DNA of 51,579 nucleotides, from contig JAJYQY010000051.1 of the NCBI GenBank assembly GCA_021794385.1, forward strand, positions 1 through 51,579, written 5' to 3'. Numbering within the stretch: the first letter of the stretch is position 1; each line of letters opens with the position of its first letter. Made by a program: the position numbers and the translations under genes. Of this stretch, positions 17,989 to 27,004 are shown in pieces. This DNA is from Pseudomonadota bacterium (GTDB lineage: Bacteria > Pseudomonadota > Gammaproteobacteria > Acidithiobacillales > Acidithiobacillaceae). The notes under the pieces are model-generated. The model made no database searches. It had not been told where the DNA came from and saw only the letters and a list, made by a program, of their open reading frames with translations.

Positions 17989-18342
17989 TCAGGGTTTGGG
18001 TGGCCCGAAACGCTGATAGAGTACCTCGGCGATGTGGTCGATTTGATTTGCGGGGATGGGTGCACCGAAGGCCTTTTCCATCTTGCTTACCTCTATCTTC
18101 CAGGTGGCCAAGGGTACGGCGGGTTGTTCGTTGACAAAATCCGCCGAGTGGCACATGAGGCAATAGGTATTGAGAACTTGCCCGCCCGGGCCGGAGAAGG
18201 TGAGATCGCTGGTGGGCAGGGTAATATGTTCCGACTTCCAATGGATTTTGGGGGGGGTTGCTGCCCCCGCCGCTGCCGTGGAAGCAAGACCGAAAGCCAG
18301 GAGCAGAGTGCAGCCTGCGCTGAAGATGCCGTGCCGGTTCAT
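17989..18342 (-). CDS. sorB: Sulfite dehydrogenase cytochrome c subunit SorB
   Basis: A 117-residue exported monoheme cytochrome c. After a Sec signal peptide (residues 1-28, ending STAAAGAA) it has the heme motif CLMCH at 61-65. M88 (SKMEKAFG) is a likely sixth iron ligand. In the Starkeya novella SorAB enzyme such a subunit takes electrons from the molybdenum subunit SorA in the periplasm and passes them to cytochrome c. It lies 11 bases downstream of sorA on the same strand, so the pair is one operon. The short length fits SorB. A generic c552-type cytochrome would be the alternative without this neighbour. Confidence 0.85.
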   Translation of the reverse strand: MNRHGIFSAGCTLLLAFGLASTAAAGAATPPKIHWKSEHITLPTSDLTFSGPGGQVLNTYCLMCHSADFVNEQPAVPLATWKIEVSKMEKAFGAPIPANQIDHIAEVLYQRFGPPKP

Positions 18343-18353
18343 GGGAATCCTCC

Positions 18354-19622
18354 TTACACCGCTTGCAGCGGCAGATGTTCAATGGCGTTGTACATGAAGC
18401 CGCCGGGGTTCCAGCCTCCCTGCAATGGCTGCTCTTCGCCTTTGCGGTTGACTGCCTTCACCATCAGGGTATGGGTGCCCGCCTTCTCGGGGGTGAAGGA
18501 TGCCTGCCAGGCGCGGAAGCTGTAAGGACCGTAGTCATGGCCGAGGCTGGCCTTTTGCCAGTGGGTACCCCCATCCGCGGAAAAAAGCACCCTTTCGAGG
18601 GCCGTGGAGCCGCCCATGGCAATACCGCCCACCTTCACCGGATGGCCCTTGGCGACCCGAGCACCGGCCCCGGGCTCGGTGAAGAAGCTACGCGGTTTCA
18701 TGCGGTTGATGGGAACCATTTTGACGCCCTTTTCTCCGGGGGTCATGTAACCCGTGGGGGTGTCGGGAATGAGATAGGCCTTGGTCATCCAGAAACCGGT
18801 GCCGGGGTGATCCATGACCTCGATTTCCGTCAGCATTTTTACCCAGTAGGTGGAATACCAGCCGGGTACCACGAGCCGCACCGGAAAGCCGTTGAGCAAA
18901 GGCATGGTGGCGCCGTTCATGGCATAGGCGAGCATGACCTCGCCGTCATTGCCGTGTTCCAGATCGAGCACCTTTTCAAAATGCGTATCTGCGGGGAGGG
19001 GTGCCATGCCCTTCTCCAGGCTGCGGAAGGCCAGGTGGGTAGCGCCTTTTTTCACCCCTGCCCGCTGCAAGAGCTCGCGCAGGGCCACCCCCGCCCAGAC
19101 GGCATTGCCCATGGCCCCGTTGGCCCACTGGGCGCCATTGACCCGGGGATTCACAAAGCCGCGGCTGTTGCCGGAGCACTGGTTCACCGCCGCCATCTCC
19201 CGTACCGGAAAATCGTGGAGGAGTTCTTCCAAGGAAATCTCCAGGGGCTTTTTCACCAATCCGGTCACGCGAATACGGTAGCTCTTTACGTCCACATGAT
19301 CGGGGAAGTCGGGCATATGCCAGCGCACATAAAATTGATCGTTGGGGGTGAAAATGTGGCGATCGAAGACCGACCAGGGTGTTTCCAGCAAAGGCGGGCG
19401 GACCCGCTGGAGAATCATCTCTCCCTTCTGGGGAAAGGTGCCGGCGGGAATGAGCTTGCGCTCCCCATTGACAAAGGGGAGGTCTATCATCGCGGCCGCC
19501 CGGGCGGAAAGGCTGTGACCGGCAAAAAGACCTGCCGCCCCCAGCAACGCCGACATCTTGAGAAATTCGCGCCGCCCCCATTGCGGCACGGTTACTTCGT
19601 CTGTAGAAAAGTCCTCCCACAT
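18354..19622 (-). CDS. sorA: Sulfite dehydrogenase molybdenum subunit SorA
   Basis: A 422-residue periplasmic molybdenum-cofactor enzyme of the sulfite oxidase family, oxidising sulfite to sulfate. The N-terminus carries a Tat signal (GRREFLKMSALLGAAGL, residues 16-32). C149 in AAVNQCSGNSRGF is the expected molybdenum-ligating Cys. GWYSTYWVKMLTEIEV and the C-terminal Ig-like dimerisation region (VERVLFSADGG-type, seen as LERVLFSADGGTHWQKA) complete the family pattern. I chose the ATG at 19622 because GGAGGGTGCC precedes it and it places the twin arginines correctly. A longer frame upstream has no such support. SoxC is the closest alternative, but the directly following small cytochrome favours SorA. 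Confidence 0.88.
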   Translation of the reverse strand: MWEDFSTDEVTVPQWGRREFLKMSALLGAAGLFAGHSLSARAAAMIDLPFVNGERKLIPAGTFPQKGEMILQRVRPPLLETPWSVFDRHIFTPNDQFYVRWHMPDFPDHVDVKSYRIRVTGLVKKPLEISLEELLHDFPVREMAAVNQCSGNSRGFVNPRVNGAQWANGAMGNAVWAGVALRELLQRAGVKKGATHLAFRSLEKGMAPLPADTHFEKVLDLEHGNDGEVMLAYAMNGATMPLLNGFPVRLVVPGWYSTYWVKMLTEIEVMDHPGTGFWMTKAYLIPDTPTGYMTPGEKGVKMVPINRMKPRSFFTEPGAGARVAKGHPVKVGGIAMGGSTALERVLFSADGGTHWQKASLGHDYGPYSFRAWQASFTPEKAGTHTLMVKAVNRKGEEQPLQGGWNPGGFMYNAIEHLPLQAV

Positions 19623-19657
19623 GGCACCCTCCTTATGCTGGTTTATCCATGAATAAC

Positions 19658-19685
19658 GGTATAGCACAGAATTTTGCAGGCGCAA
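19658..19685 (-). promoter_or_regulatory. Candidate sigma-70 promoter for sorAB
   Basis: On the minus strand TTGCGC (19685-19680) and TATACC (19663-19658) are separated by 16 bases. The -10 box lies 36 bases before the sorA start codon. The match is fair and the position is good. Confidence 0.45.
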
Positions 19686-20066
19686 GGAATTTGCATGCAA
19701 TATGATGATCATAAAATGATAAACCATTTTTCATAATATATGATCGGATATACCGATGAGGATTTATATGGTCCGCGGAAAAGGGGGCTCCGTAACCGGT
19801 TTTGGCAAATTCCTGCGACGGATTCGGGACGCTCTTATTTCTACGCCGGGGTCTGTGGTCATCCGCTGCGGGTTCCCTCTCCAGGGTAGCATCTTTGCCG
19901 TTTTCCGCAGCGCCCTCCCTACCGCTGCAAGCCGGAAATAAGAGAGTGGGCGCCGGGCGAGATCCGGCAGAACGCGCTGACCCATGCCTGGCATGGCTCG
20001 GGATGACGAATACCCGCTGCCGTTTTCCTGTTCCCATGCTAATCTTGGGCCTGATCGGGGGAAGGA
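19686..20066. other. Divergent intergenic region between sorA and the MshEN gene
   Basis: About 380 bases without a gene I can support. The part nearest sorA is AT-rich, with ATGATCAT-type dyads. Further on, CCATGCC-T-GGCATGG (19982-19996) is a perfect palindrome in a stretch resembling dispersed intergenic repeats. A minus-strand frame here gives only Arg/Pro/Ser-rich peptide and looks non-coding. Confidence 0.4.
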
Positions 20067-20681
20067 ATGTCACCAGTGAGCCATATTTCAGAAAAGCAGC
20101 GACTGGGGCAGATCCTCGTCGCGCGGGGCTTTATTAGCCAAGAGCAACTGGAGCGAGCCCTGCTCCGGCAGCACGCCACGCAGGAAAAGATCGGCAAACT
20201 CCTCATTGCCGATGGGGTGGTGGAAGAGCATACCCTGCAGCTCACCCTCACTGCTCAGGCCCGTCTGCGCCATGAGGATCGCCAGGCGCAGGGCGCCCGG
20301 CTGCTGGCGGCGGTGGCGGAAAAGCTCCGCGCCGACCTGGAAAAGCTCAGCCTGGATCTGCTCAAGGAGTGGCAGCAGCGCATTATCCGGCTGCCCGATC
20401 GGGAAGGTGGGGAGCGCAAACGCCGGGAGGCGGCCCTGCGTTTGGCCATGGATTTCCCACGGGCGCTGACGGCGGCCCAGGAGCGCATCGAAGCCCGCAA
20501 ACGCGCCAAGGAAGGGACGCGCTTGCGCCGCATCCTGAGCGCACTACAAATGATCGAAAAGGATTTTGTGGCCTTCCGGAACAGTATCGCCAGCGTTTCG
20601 CCCTATCCGGTGAACGACTGGGCCGCGCGCTGGCAAACCTTGGGGGATTTTGCCAAAGAACTCCAGCGGGCGATCGCTTGA
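20067..20681 (+). CDS. MshEN-domain (GspE N-terminal) protein, possible c-di-GMP receptor
   Basis: A 204-residue cytoplasmic protein. Residues 12-65 form an MshEN/GspE-N domain: RLGQILVARGFISQEQLERA, then LLRQHATQEKIGKLLIADGV. These are the two RLGxxLxxxG-type halves that bind c-di-GMP in MshE-like ATPases. There is no ATPase domain behind it. The rest is a charged, probably coiled helical region (EKLRADLEKLSLDLLKEWQQ). Whether it binds c-di-GMP cannot be read directly, but the setting, a c-di-GMP-rich genome segment, fits. The ATG at 20067 sits too close to GGAAGGA; the GTG three codons later has better spacing and may be the true start. Confidence 0.65.
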   Translation: MSPVSHISEKQRLGQILVARGFISQEQLERALLRQHATQEKIGKLLIADGVVEEHTLQLTLTAQARLRHEDRQAQGARLLAAVAEKLRADLEKLSLDLLKEWQQRIIRLPDREGGERKRREAALRLAMDFPRALTAAQERIEARKRAKEGTRLRRILSALQMIEKDFVAFRNSIASVSPYPVNDWAARWQTLGDFAKELQRAIA

Positions 20682-20881
20682 TCCTAAAAACGGCAGTTGG
20701 CGGAGGTGTTTTGCGCACGCCTGGCCAGAGCCGTTGTTGTTCTTGGTGAAATCCCGCGTCCGGCAGGCGAACTGTTCGAGCCCGAAGGGTGAGTTTTCGC
20801 CTGCCAGCGGGATGAGCCCTAGAACAACAGGCGAAGGCCGCCGGAGCAAAAAACACCTCCGCCAACTGCCGGATCTAGCTT
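20680..20881. repeat. Full-length nested palindromic element (MITE-like), copy C
   Basis: Two perfect 22-bp arms face each other: 20691-20712 (CGGCAGTTGGCGGAGG and onward) and 20850-20871. Inside lies a second inverted repeat: ATCCCGC (20751-20757) with GCGGGAT (20807-20813), and GGCAGGCGAA (20762-20771) with TTCGCCTGCC (20796-20805). The element has no coding capacity. Arms or deleted forms recur at 13662, 17911, 26852, 36836 and 43503. It looks like a non-autonomous mobile element or a composite of two palindromic repeat families. Confidence 0.75.
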
Positions 20882-21011
20882 GATAGACGGGGGATGGGCG
20901 AATGCGGCGGGGAGTGTGGGGCAATGGCCTATCCCGCGATCTTGCCGGACAAGTTACCCTGATGGAGTTGTTACGGCGTGGCCCGCATCCGGCGGGGGTG
21001 TAACGGGGGTC

Positions 21012-21302
21012 TTAGTCGGGCCGATCCTGGCGGTTGAGATGGGCGCGCACTACCGTCAGGGCTGCGTCTACGGCTTCTGCCACCGCGGTCTGCATCAGCT
21101 CGATTTCTTTCATTGGCGTGTAGAAAAAGAGATTCACCGAGTCCTTGACATAGCGTGGAGGGAGGCGGTTGAGCGCGACACAGGCCACGTCCTCCAGAAA
21201 ATCCGGGTAACCTGCGGGGATATCTTTCACCACCATGAGCCTGGCATAGACCAGGTGTTCATAATAATTGTGTGATTTCCGGAAATATTTTTCTTCTGCC
21301 AT
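21012..21302 (-). CDS. ComFB-family protein
   Basis: A 96-residue protein of the late-competence ComFB family: HNYYEHLVYARLMVV near the start, then DVACVALNRLPPRYV, the family hallmark with the conserved ALNRLPPRY. Some ComFB proteins in other bacteria are reported to bind cyclic dinucleotides, so a signalling role is plausible. No membrane segment or signal peptide is present. A small basic protein gene lies 204 bases upstream on the same strand. The family call is good; the function is open. Confidence 0.75.
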   Translation of the reverse strand: MAEEKYFRKSHNYYEHLVYARLMVVKDIPAGYPDFLEDVACVALNRLPPRYVKDSVNLFFYTPMKEIELMQTAVAEAVDAALTVVRAHLNRQDRPD

Positions 21303-21506
21303 AGGACTTGCCTTGTGGAGCGGCCAAAATACGAGGCCACGGAGATGCCCCTTCTCGGGAAACTATGGCACAGTTCCCGGGTCGGAGAAAGCGCTGACGA
21401 GGCGCTGGGGCGGGGGCGATTGAAGGGAGATATGGCTACAACCACCGGCCTCTCCATAGCCGCCAGCGCTGGAGTCAGGGGCTATTTCCTTTCTGCCGCG
21501 CCAGCA

Positions 21507-21716
21507 CTACGCAAAAATCCCCCTGATCAGGTGCTGTTGCATTTGCACGACATGAAGGGCGCGCCGTTGCAGGCTGCGTTGCCGGCGAACCCGCAACAGG
21601 CGTTTTTGTAATTCGCGCTTGATGCGAAGACGCTCGTTTTGCGCCATGAAGGAGCTGTAGGCAGGAAAACTACGCACTCGGCGCAGGGCGGCCAATAGGG
21701 TTTGGGTGTTGTCCAT
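21507..21716 (-). CDS. Small basic protein of 69 residues, unknown
   Basis: I do not recognise this protein. It is Arg- and Gln-rich and helical (RLRIKRELQKRLLRVRRQRS), with no signal peptide, and might bind nucleic acid. Support comes from a clean ribosome site (GGAGATCCCC before the ATG) and a position not overlapping any other gene. It is followed 204 bases later by the ComFB gene, with no obvious terminator between. Confidence 0.45.
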   Translation of the reverse strand: MDNTQTLLAALRRVRSFPAYSSFMAQNERLRIKRELQKRLLRVRRQRSLQRRALHVVQMQQHLIRGIFA

Positions 21717-21778
21717 GGGGATCTCCTGGGTTCATTGGCTTTCCAGGAGACGAGCAATACTCGTGCCATAAGCATGAT

Positions 21779-21796
21779 CCATTGTTAAAACAATGG
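21779..21796. other. Hairpin upstream of the 69-residue gene
   Basis: CCATTGT-TAAA-ACAATGG is a perfect 7-bp stem with a four-base loop, flanked by AT and GAT that extend the symmetry. It lies 63 bases before the start of the small minus-strand gene, so it could be an operator for it. It has no T tract of terminator type. Confidence 0.35.
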
Positions 21797-21838
21797 GATG
21801 TCTCTATGGTCCAGGCCATTCTGGTGAGTTTCTGTCAC

Positions 21839-21858
21839 CGCCGGACGACAATCCGGCG
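21839..21858 (-). terminator. Stem-loop after lspA
   Basis: CGCCGGA-CGACAA-TCCGGCG, a perfect GC-rich 7-bp stem 41 bases past the lspA stop on the minus strand. No T run follows, so it may be a Rho-assisted end or an RNA-stabilising stem for the ribF-ileS-lspA transcript. Confidence 0.4.
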
Positions 21859-21898
21859 AGCAGGGTGGTCCTTACACGCCGTTTTTTCGCCGCACTCC

Positions 21899-22357
21899 CT
21901 AGCGTTTGCGAAAGGCGTCCACGATGAGCATGACGGCGCCGATGCTGATGGCACTGTCGGCGATGTTGAAGTAGGGCCAATAGAGGCTGCCCCAGTGGGC
22001 GCCGATGAAGTCGATGACGTAGCCCAGGCGGATGCGGTCCAGGAGGTTGCCCACGGCGCCGCCGAGGATGAGGGCGAGGGCGATGGCGGTCCAGGTGGCA
22101 CCGGGTTTGAGGCGCTTGAGCAGGGCGACGATGATCACGATCACCAGCAAGGCGACGCCGATGAGGGCCCAGCGCTGCCAGCCCCCGGCCCTGGCGAGGA
22201 AGCTGAAGGCGGCGCCGGTGTTGTGGATCAGGCGCAGGTTCAATAGCCCCGGAATGATGACCACTCCTTGGCCGACCCGCCAGATATGCGTGAGCCAGAG
22301 CTTGACCGCCTGATCCAGGAAAACCACCGCGAAGGATAACCAGAGGTAGCGCAACAT
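21899..22357 (-). CDS. lspA: Lipoprotein signal peptidase LspA
   Basis: LspA is the inner-membrane aspartyl protease that removes signal peptides from diacylglyceryl prolipoproteins. The 152-residue protein has four hydrophobic segments. The two conserved blocks [13 protein letters not shown] and [20 protein letters not shown] carry both catalytic aspartates. The ATG at 22357 shares a base with the ileS stop (TGATG), so translation is coupled. A longer upstream frame inside ileS has no merit. Confidence 0.95.
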   Translation of the reverse strand: MLRYLWLSFAVVFLDQAVKLWLTHIWRVGQGVVIIPGLLNLRLIHNTGAAFSFLARAGGWQRWALIGVALLVIVIIVALLKRLKPGATWTAIALALILGGAVGNLLDRIRLGYVIDFIGAHWGSLYWPYFNIADSAISIGAVMLIVDAFRKR

Positions 22358-25170
22358 CAGCAGATCTCCCGCGTTTCGCCGGGTTCGGCGAGATTTTCGA
22401 TACAACGGCCACAGAGGAGGGGGTGTTCCGCGTGTCGGCCTACGTCCGGCCGGCGGTGCCAGCAGCGCGCACATTTGGCAGCAGCGCTGGCCTCTACCGT
22501 CATGGCCAGGCCCGGCAGGCTGTCGAGACAAGCGGCGGGGCGTTCGGCGTAGGGGTGCAGGTGGAGCCCGGAACTGAGCAGCAAAAAGCGCAGTTCGCCG
22601 GCATAGGGAGTGAGGAATTCCTGCCAATCGCTGTTGGCATAGAGATGCAGTTCGGCGTCGAGGAAGGCACCGATGGTACCGGCCTTGCGCTGGGCCTCCA
22701 GAGTCTGGTTGGCGACCGTGCGCAGGGCAAGGAGACGTTCCCAGCCGGCCATGAGGGCTTCGCCGTCGGCGGGCAGGGACAAGGCTTTATATTCGGCAAA
22801 GAGAACGCCTGGTACCGGCTGCGGACCCATGAAGGTCCAGATTTCTTCGGCGGTGAAGCTCAGGATGGGGGACATCCAGCGCACCATGCCTTCGAGGATC
22901 TGCCAAAGCACGGTCTGTGCCGAACGCCGGGCGCGGGATTTTTGTGGCGTGGTATAGAGACGGTCCTTGAGGACGTCGAGATAAAGGCCACCGAGCTCCA
23001 CGGAGCAGAAATGATGGAGGCGCTGTTGGACGCGATGGAACTGGAACTCGCCATAGGCAACGCGAATCTCTTCCTGAAGCAGGGCGGTGCGCGCCAGCAT
23101 CCAGCGGTCCATTTCCAGCAACCGTTCCGTGGGCAGGGCGTCTGCGACCGGATCGAAGTCGTGGCAGTTACCGAGAATATAGCGGGCGGTGTTGCGGATG
23201 CGCCGATAGGATTCGCCGAGACGCTTGAGGATGTCGTCGGAAATGGGGATCTCGCCGCGGTAGTCCTCGGAGGCGACCCAGAGGCGGAGGATGTCCGCGC
23301 CCCATTGGTCGATCACCTTTTGCGGGGCGATGACATTGCCCAGGGACTTGCTCATCTTGCGCCCTTCGCCATCGACGGTGAAGCCGTGGGTAAGGACCGC
23401 CTGGTAGGGCGCGCGCCCCCGGCTGGCGACACTTTCCAGGAGCGATGACTGGAACCAGCCGCGATGCTGGTCGGAGCCCTCCAGATAGAGGTCGGCGGGG
23501 CTGTCCAGTTCCGGCCGGCGTTCCAGGACGAAGGCGTGGGTGGAACCGGAGTCGAACCAGACATCGAGGATGTCGGTCACCTTGGTGAACTGGTTGTGGC
23601 CGCAGGTCGCGCAACGGGCGTCGGTGCCGAGGAAATCGCTGTCGGGATGGTCGAACCAGGCATCCACGCCGGCGGCCTCGATGGCCTGGGCGATGCGTTC
23701 AAAGGTGCCGGCATCGCGCAGGGGTTCGCCGCAGTGGGCGCAGGCGAAGATGGCCACGGGCACGCCCCAGGCGCGCTGGCGGGAGATGCACCAGTCGGGA
23801 CGCTGGGCCACCATGCCGGCGATGCGCTCCTGGCCCCATTCGGGGATCCAGCGCGTTTCCGCGATGGCCGCCAGTGCCTTGGCGCGTAGCCCATGGCGTT
23901 CCATGCCGATGAACCACTGCGGCGTTGCGCGAAAGAGCAGCGGCGTCTTGTGCCGCCAGCAATGGGGGTAGCTGTGGCGGATCTTCTCGAAGTGCAGCAG
24001 GGCGCCGCGTTCCTTGAGGAGGGCCACCAGGCTGTCATTGGCGGCAGCGACCGTCTGCCCGCCGACGCCGGGCGTGTCGGCGCGGAAGCGGCCGTTGCCT
24101 TCCACCGGGCTTTCCACGGGCAGGTGATAGCGGAGCCCGGCCTCATAGTCTTCCTGGCCGTGGGCAGGGGCGGTGTGGACGCAGCCGGTACCGGCATCGA
24201 GGGTGACATGGTGACCGAGGATGACGGGCACCTGCCGTTCCAGAAAAGGGTGTTGCAAGAGCAAGCCTTCCAGGGCGGCACCGGGAAACTCGGCCAGGAG
24301 TTCGGCGTCGGGGTGGCCGTAGCGGGCCAGGGCGGCGGCGGCGAGTTCGGCGGCGAGGATGAGCGTGTGCGGCCCGGTACGCAGGAGTTGGTAACGGTAG
24401 TCCGGGTGCACGGCCACCGCCTGATTGGCGGGCAAGGTCCAGGGGGTGGTGGTCCAGATGACCAGGCTGGCCGCGACGGTCTGCTGCGCCAGACCCAGAC
24501 GACGGCGCAGTTCGTCGGCATCGACCACGGCAAAGGCTACGTCCACCGAGGGATCGGTACGATCCTGATACTCCACTTCGGCCTCGGCCAGGGCGCTGCC
24601 GCAATCCACACACCAGTGCACCGGTTTGGCGCCACGATAGACGCTGCCATTGACGGTGAGGCGGCCCAGTTCGCGAACGATGTCGGCCTCGGCCTGAAAG
24701 TGCATGGTGAGGTAGGGATGCTGCCAGTCGCCGACGATGCCCAGCCGCTCGAAATCCTGGCGCTGCCCGGCTACCTGGCCTTCGGCATAGCGGCGGCAGG
24801 CCTCGCGAAAGACGCGCGGCGATACCTTCTCGCCCGGACGACCCAGTTCCTTTTCCACCTGGATCTCGATGGGTAGCCCATGGCAGTCCCAACCCGGCAC
24901 ATAGGGGACTTGAAAGCCTTCCAGCAGTTTGGACTTGTTGATGATGTCCTTGAGGACCTTGTTGACGGCATGGCCGATGTGGATCTGGCCGTTGGCGTAA
25001 GGGGGGCCATCGTGAAGGATATAGCGCGGCCGATCAGCCCGGGCCTGGAGGAGTTGCTGGTAGAGATCCGCTTCCTGCCAGCGGCGCAGGGTGAGGGGCT
25101 CTTGCTGGGGCAGTTTGCCTTGCATGGGAAAGTCGGTCTTAGGCAGATTGAGGGTGCTTTTGTAGTCCAT
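22357..25170 (-). CDS. ileS: Isoleucyl-tRNA synthetase
   Basis: IleS charges tRNA-Ile. The 937-residue protein matches the family length. [19 protein letters not shown] contains the HIGH motif and [12 protein letters not shown] the KMSKS loop. WDCHGLPIE and the editing-domain regions are present. The C-terminal zinc finger is formed by [11 protein letters not shown] and [13 protein letters not shown] place the start at the ATG at 25170 ([18 protein letters not shown]). An ATG two codons earlier is equally possible. The N-terminal codons overlap the end of ribF by 32 bases. Confidence 0.96.
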   Translation of the reverse strand: MDYKSTLNLPKTDFPMQGKLPQQEPLTLRRWQEADLYQQLLQARADRPRYILHDGPPYANGQIHIGHAVNKVLKDIINKSKLLEGFQVPYVPGWDCHGLPIEIQVEKELGRPGEKVSPRVFREACRRYAEGQVAGQRQDFERLGIVGDWQHPYLTMHFQAEADIVRELGRLTVNGSVYRGAKPVHWCVDCGSALAEAEVEYQDRTDPSVDVAFAVVDADELRRRLGLAQQTVAASLVIWTTTPWTLPANQAVAVHPDYRYQLLRTGPHTLILAAELAAAALARYGHPDAELLAEFPGAALEGLLLQHPFLERQVPVILGHHVTLDAGTGCVHTAPAHGQEDYEAGLRYHLPVESPVEGNGRFRADTPGVGGQTVAAANDSLVALLKERGALLHFEKIRHSYPHCWRHKTPLLFRATPQWFIGMERHGLRAKALAAIAETRWIPEWGQERIAGMVAQRPDWCISRQRAWGVPVAIFACAHCGEPLRDAGTFERIAQAIEAAGVDAWFDHPDSDFLGTDARCATCGHNQFTKVTDILDVWFDSGSTHAFVLERRPELDSPADLYLEGSDQHRGWFQSSLLESVASRGRAPYQAVLTHGFTVDGEGRKMSKSLGNVIAPQKVIDQWGADILRLWVASEDYRGEIPISDDILKRLGESYRRIRNTARYILGNCHDFDPVADALPTERLLEMDRWMLARTALLQEEIRVAYGEFQFHRVQQRLHHFCSVELGGLYLDVLKDRLYTTPQKSRARRSAQTVLWQILEGMVRWMSPILSFTAEEIWTFMGPQPVPGVLFAEYKALSLPADGEALMAGWERLLALRTVANQTLEAQRKAGTIGAFLDAELHLYANSDWQEFLTPYAGELRFLLLSSGLHLHPYAERPAACLDSLPGLAMTVEASAAAKCARCWHRRPDVGRHAEHPLLCGRCIENLAEPGETREIC

Positions 25171-26122
25171 AGTCATCCGTAGAGTGCGGGCGCTCAGCAA
25201 AAAAGGCGCGGGTGGCCAAGACATCCTGGGCGATGGCGGCCTTGAGGGTGTCGAGATCGGGATATTTGATTTCGTCCCGGAGTTTCTGGTGCAGCTCGAC
25301 TTCGGCACGCTGGCCGTAGAGATCGGGGGATGCGTCCAGGGCGTGGGCCTCCAGCATGAGTTCGCGGCCCTGCACCGTGGGGCGCATACCGATGCTCACG
25401 GCGGCGGGCCAGGATCGGGCAGCGACGCGCAGGATGCCGGCAAAGATTCCGCGCAGGGCTACCGGGCGGCGGCACAGGGGGATATTGGCGGTGGGAAAGC
25501 CCAATTCGCGGCCCAGATGCTCGCCATGGACCACCCGGCCGCAGAGGCTGTAGGGACGGCCCAGCCACGCTGCGGCCCGGTCCATGGCCCCCGCCTGCAA
25601 AAAGGTACGAATCCCGGTACTGCTCACCCGCTGGCCATCCAGCAGAAAGGGGATTTGCTCGTGGACCGTGAAACCCAGTTCGCGGCCCATGCGTTGCAGC
25701 AACTCGAAATCCCCGGCGCGGCCCGCACCGAAACGAAAATCATGGCCCACATAGAGCGCCCGGGTGTGCAGGCCGTGGACCAGAATGTCGCGCACAAAGT
25801 CGGCGGCGGGCAGTTGTGCCAGGGCACTGCGGAAGGGCAGACAGAGCACCTGATTCACGCCCTGTCGGCGGAGCAGAACGACTTTTTCGCGCAGGCTGGT
25901 GAGCCGTGGCGGTGCTTCGCGTCCCTGGAAATACTCCCGCGGCAGGGGCTCAAAGGTCAGCACCGCACGCGGCAGCCCGCTCTCCTTCATGGCGCCGAGC
26001 AGGGCTTGGTGACCCCGGTGGACACCATCAAAGTTACCAATCGTCACCGCCAGTCCCTCTGCGGGCGCGGCGCGAGGACTGCGATGTATGGCGAAAGCTG
26101 CAGACATGCGAACAAGGACCAT
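25139..26122 (-). CDS. ribF: Bifunctional riboflavin kinase / FAD synthetase RibF
   Basis: RibF phosphorylates riboflavin and adenylylates FMN to FAD. The N-terminal nucleotidyltransferase domain has TIGNFDGVHRGHQALL, VLTFEPLPREYF and the late VSSTGIR. The C-terminal kinase domain shows LGFPTANIPL and the expected Glu region near DEIKYPDLDTLKAAI. About 327 residues is normal. The start is uncertain: ATG at 26122, TTG at 26128 or ATG at 26107 are in frame and none has a strong ribosome site. The order ribF-ileS-lspA is the common proteobacterial one. Confidence 0.94.
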   Translation of the reverse strand: MVLVRMSAAFAIHRSPRAAPAEGLAVTIGNFDGVHRGHQALLGAMKESGLPRAVLTFEPLPREYFQGREAPPRLTSLREKVVLLRRQGVNQVLCLPFRSALAQLPAADFVRDILVHGLHTRALYVGHDFRFGAGRAGDFELLQRMGRELGFTVHEQIPFLLDGQRVSSTGIRTFLQAGAMDRAAAWLGRPYSLCGRVVHGEHLGRELGFPTANIPLCRRPVALRGIFAGILRVAARSWPAAVSIGMRPTVQGRELMLEAHALDASPDLYGQRAEVELHQKLRDEIKYPDLDTLKAAIAQDVLATRAFFAERPHSTDDYGLQKHPQSA

Positions 26123-26175
26123 GGCCAAAACCTGAACACTTTACCGAGGGGAGTTGCTCGGGTCTAGGGGGGATC

Positions 26176-26199
26176 CATTATCTTTCGGTATACTGAAAG
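26176..26199 (+). promoter_or_regulatory. Promoter/operator candidate before the MBL-like gene
   Basis: CTTTCGGTATACTGAAAG (26182-26199) is an 18-bp palindrome broken only by one symmetric pair, and it contains TATACT (26189-26194). Upstream TTGCTC (26154-26159) pairs better with CATTAT (26176-26181, 16-base spacer). Either way the dyad would lie at the start of transcription, 30 bases before the start codon, and could bind a repressor. Confidence 0.4.
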
Positions 26200-26228
26200 C
26201 CGATGACCATGCCGCAACGGAGCGACGC

Positions 26229-26849
26229 ATGAAAAAACTGTGCAGTTTTTTTGACCGGGATATCTACCACGTGGAAGGGGGGCAGGAGCGCCCTGCCGTG
26301 TATTTCATTGCCGACAAGGACGCTGGCGGTATTTTGGTAAATGCTCCCGGATACAGTCCGGAACTGGCAACGGCATTGGGTGGCATCGCCCCCTTGCGGG
26401 TGCTTTTCCTGCCGAGTCGCCTGGGGGCCCGGGATCTGGCTCTCTGGCAGGAAGCGGGGTGCAAATTGATTGCCCAGCCCGCCGAGGGGGCCGCCCTGGG
26501 TGTCCTTCTGGATGTGCCCCTCGACAGTAAACTGCGCTTGTCGCGGACCATTGAATTCATCGCCATGTCCGGGCGCACCGCGGGCAGTTGCGCCATGCGC
26601 TTGCGCAACAAGCCCGGCGCCACCTTTTTCGGTCCCATCCTGGAGCCCGATGCGGCCGACGCCTGGCCCACCCTCGTTCCCCATGACGACGATGTCTCCT
26701 GGGAAAACCGGCTCTTTGGCAGCCTGGGTTTGCAGGACATCGGCTACGAATACGCCTTCACCGATAGCTTTGTGCCCGATGTGACCCCGATCGGCCCCGG
26801 AGCCGCCGCCGCCATTCAAGGCCGTCTCCGGGCAGTCATTGACGACTGA
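26229..26849 (+). CDS. Metallo-beta-lactamase-fold protein lacking its metal ligands
   Basis: This 206-residue protein follows the pattern of MBL-fold hydrolases but has lost the chemistry. GGILVNAPGYSPELATAL resembles the early strand. VLFLPSRLGARDLALWQEAG sits where THxHxDH is expected and has no His. IAMSGRTAGSCAMRLR corresponds to a GHTPGSxxL block with the His replaced by Arg. FFGPIL corresponds to the FTGDxL block with the Asp lost. If the homology holds, it is a pseudo-enzyme, perhaps a binding or regulatory protein. The ATG at 26229 begins MKKLCSFFDRDIYHVE. The family assignment is by motif shape only. Confidence 0.45.
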   Translation: MKKLCSFFDRDIYHVEGGQERPAVYFIADKDAGGILVNAPGYSPELATALGGIAPLRVLFLPSRLGARDLALWQEAGCKLIAQPAEGAALGVLLDVPLDSKLRLSRTIEFIAMSGRTAGSCAMRLRNKPGATFFGPILEPDAADAWPTLVPHDDDVSWENRLFGSLGLQDIGYEYAFTDSFVPDVTPIGPGAAAAIQGRLRAVIDD

Positions 26850-26851
26850 GC

Positions 26852-26890
26852 AGGCCGCCGGAGCAAAACACCTTTGCCAACTGCCGGATC
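26852..26890. repeat. Dispersed palindromic repeat, single-arm copy D
   Basis: GGCCGCCGGAGCAAAACACC followed by TTTGCCAACTGCCGGATC closely matches the right arm of the full element (20837-20875). It starts three bases after the stop of the MBL-like gene and precedes the helicase promoter region. Confidence 0.65.
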
Positions 26891-27004
26891 CAGGTTGATG
26901 CCGAGGCGCTGCAGAATCCCCATAAATAGCGTATAGTGAGAGCTGAATCCGATTTTCTGCCATGCCGGCAGCCAGCGGACATTTTTTCTTGCACAGGTTT
27001 TCTT

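Noticed and set aside
17755-18525. Plus-strand frame spanning the SDR stump and sorB
   Set aside because: It mixes a shifted SDR scrap, the repeat and the antisense of sorB; the two genes it covers explain the sequence better.
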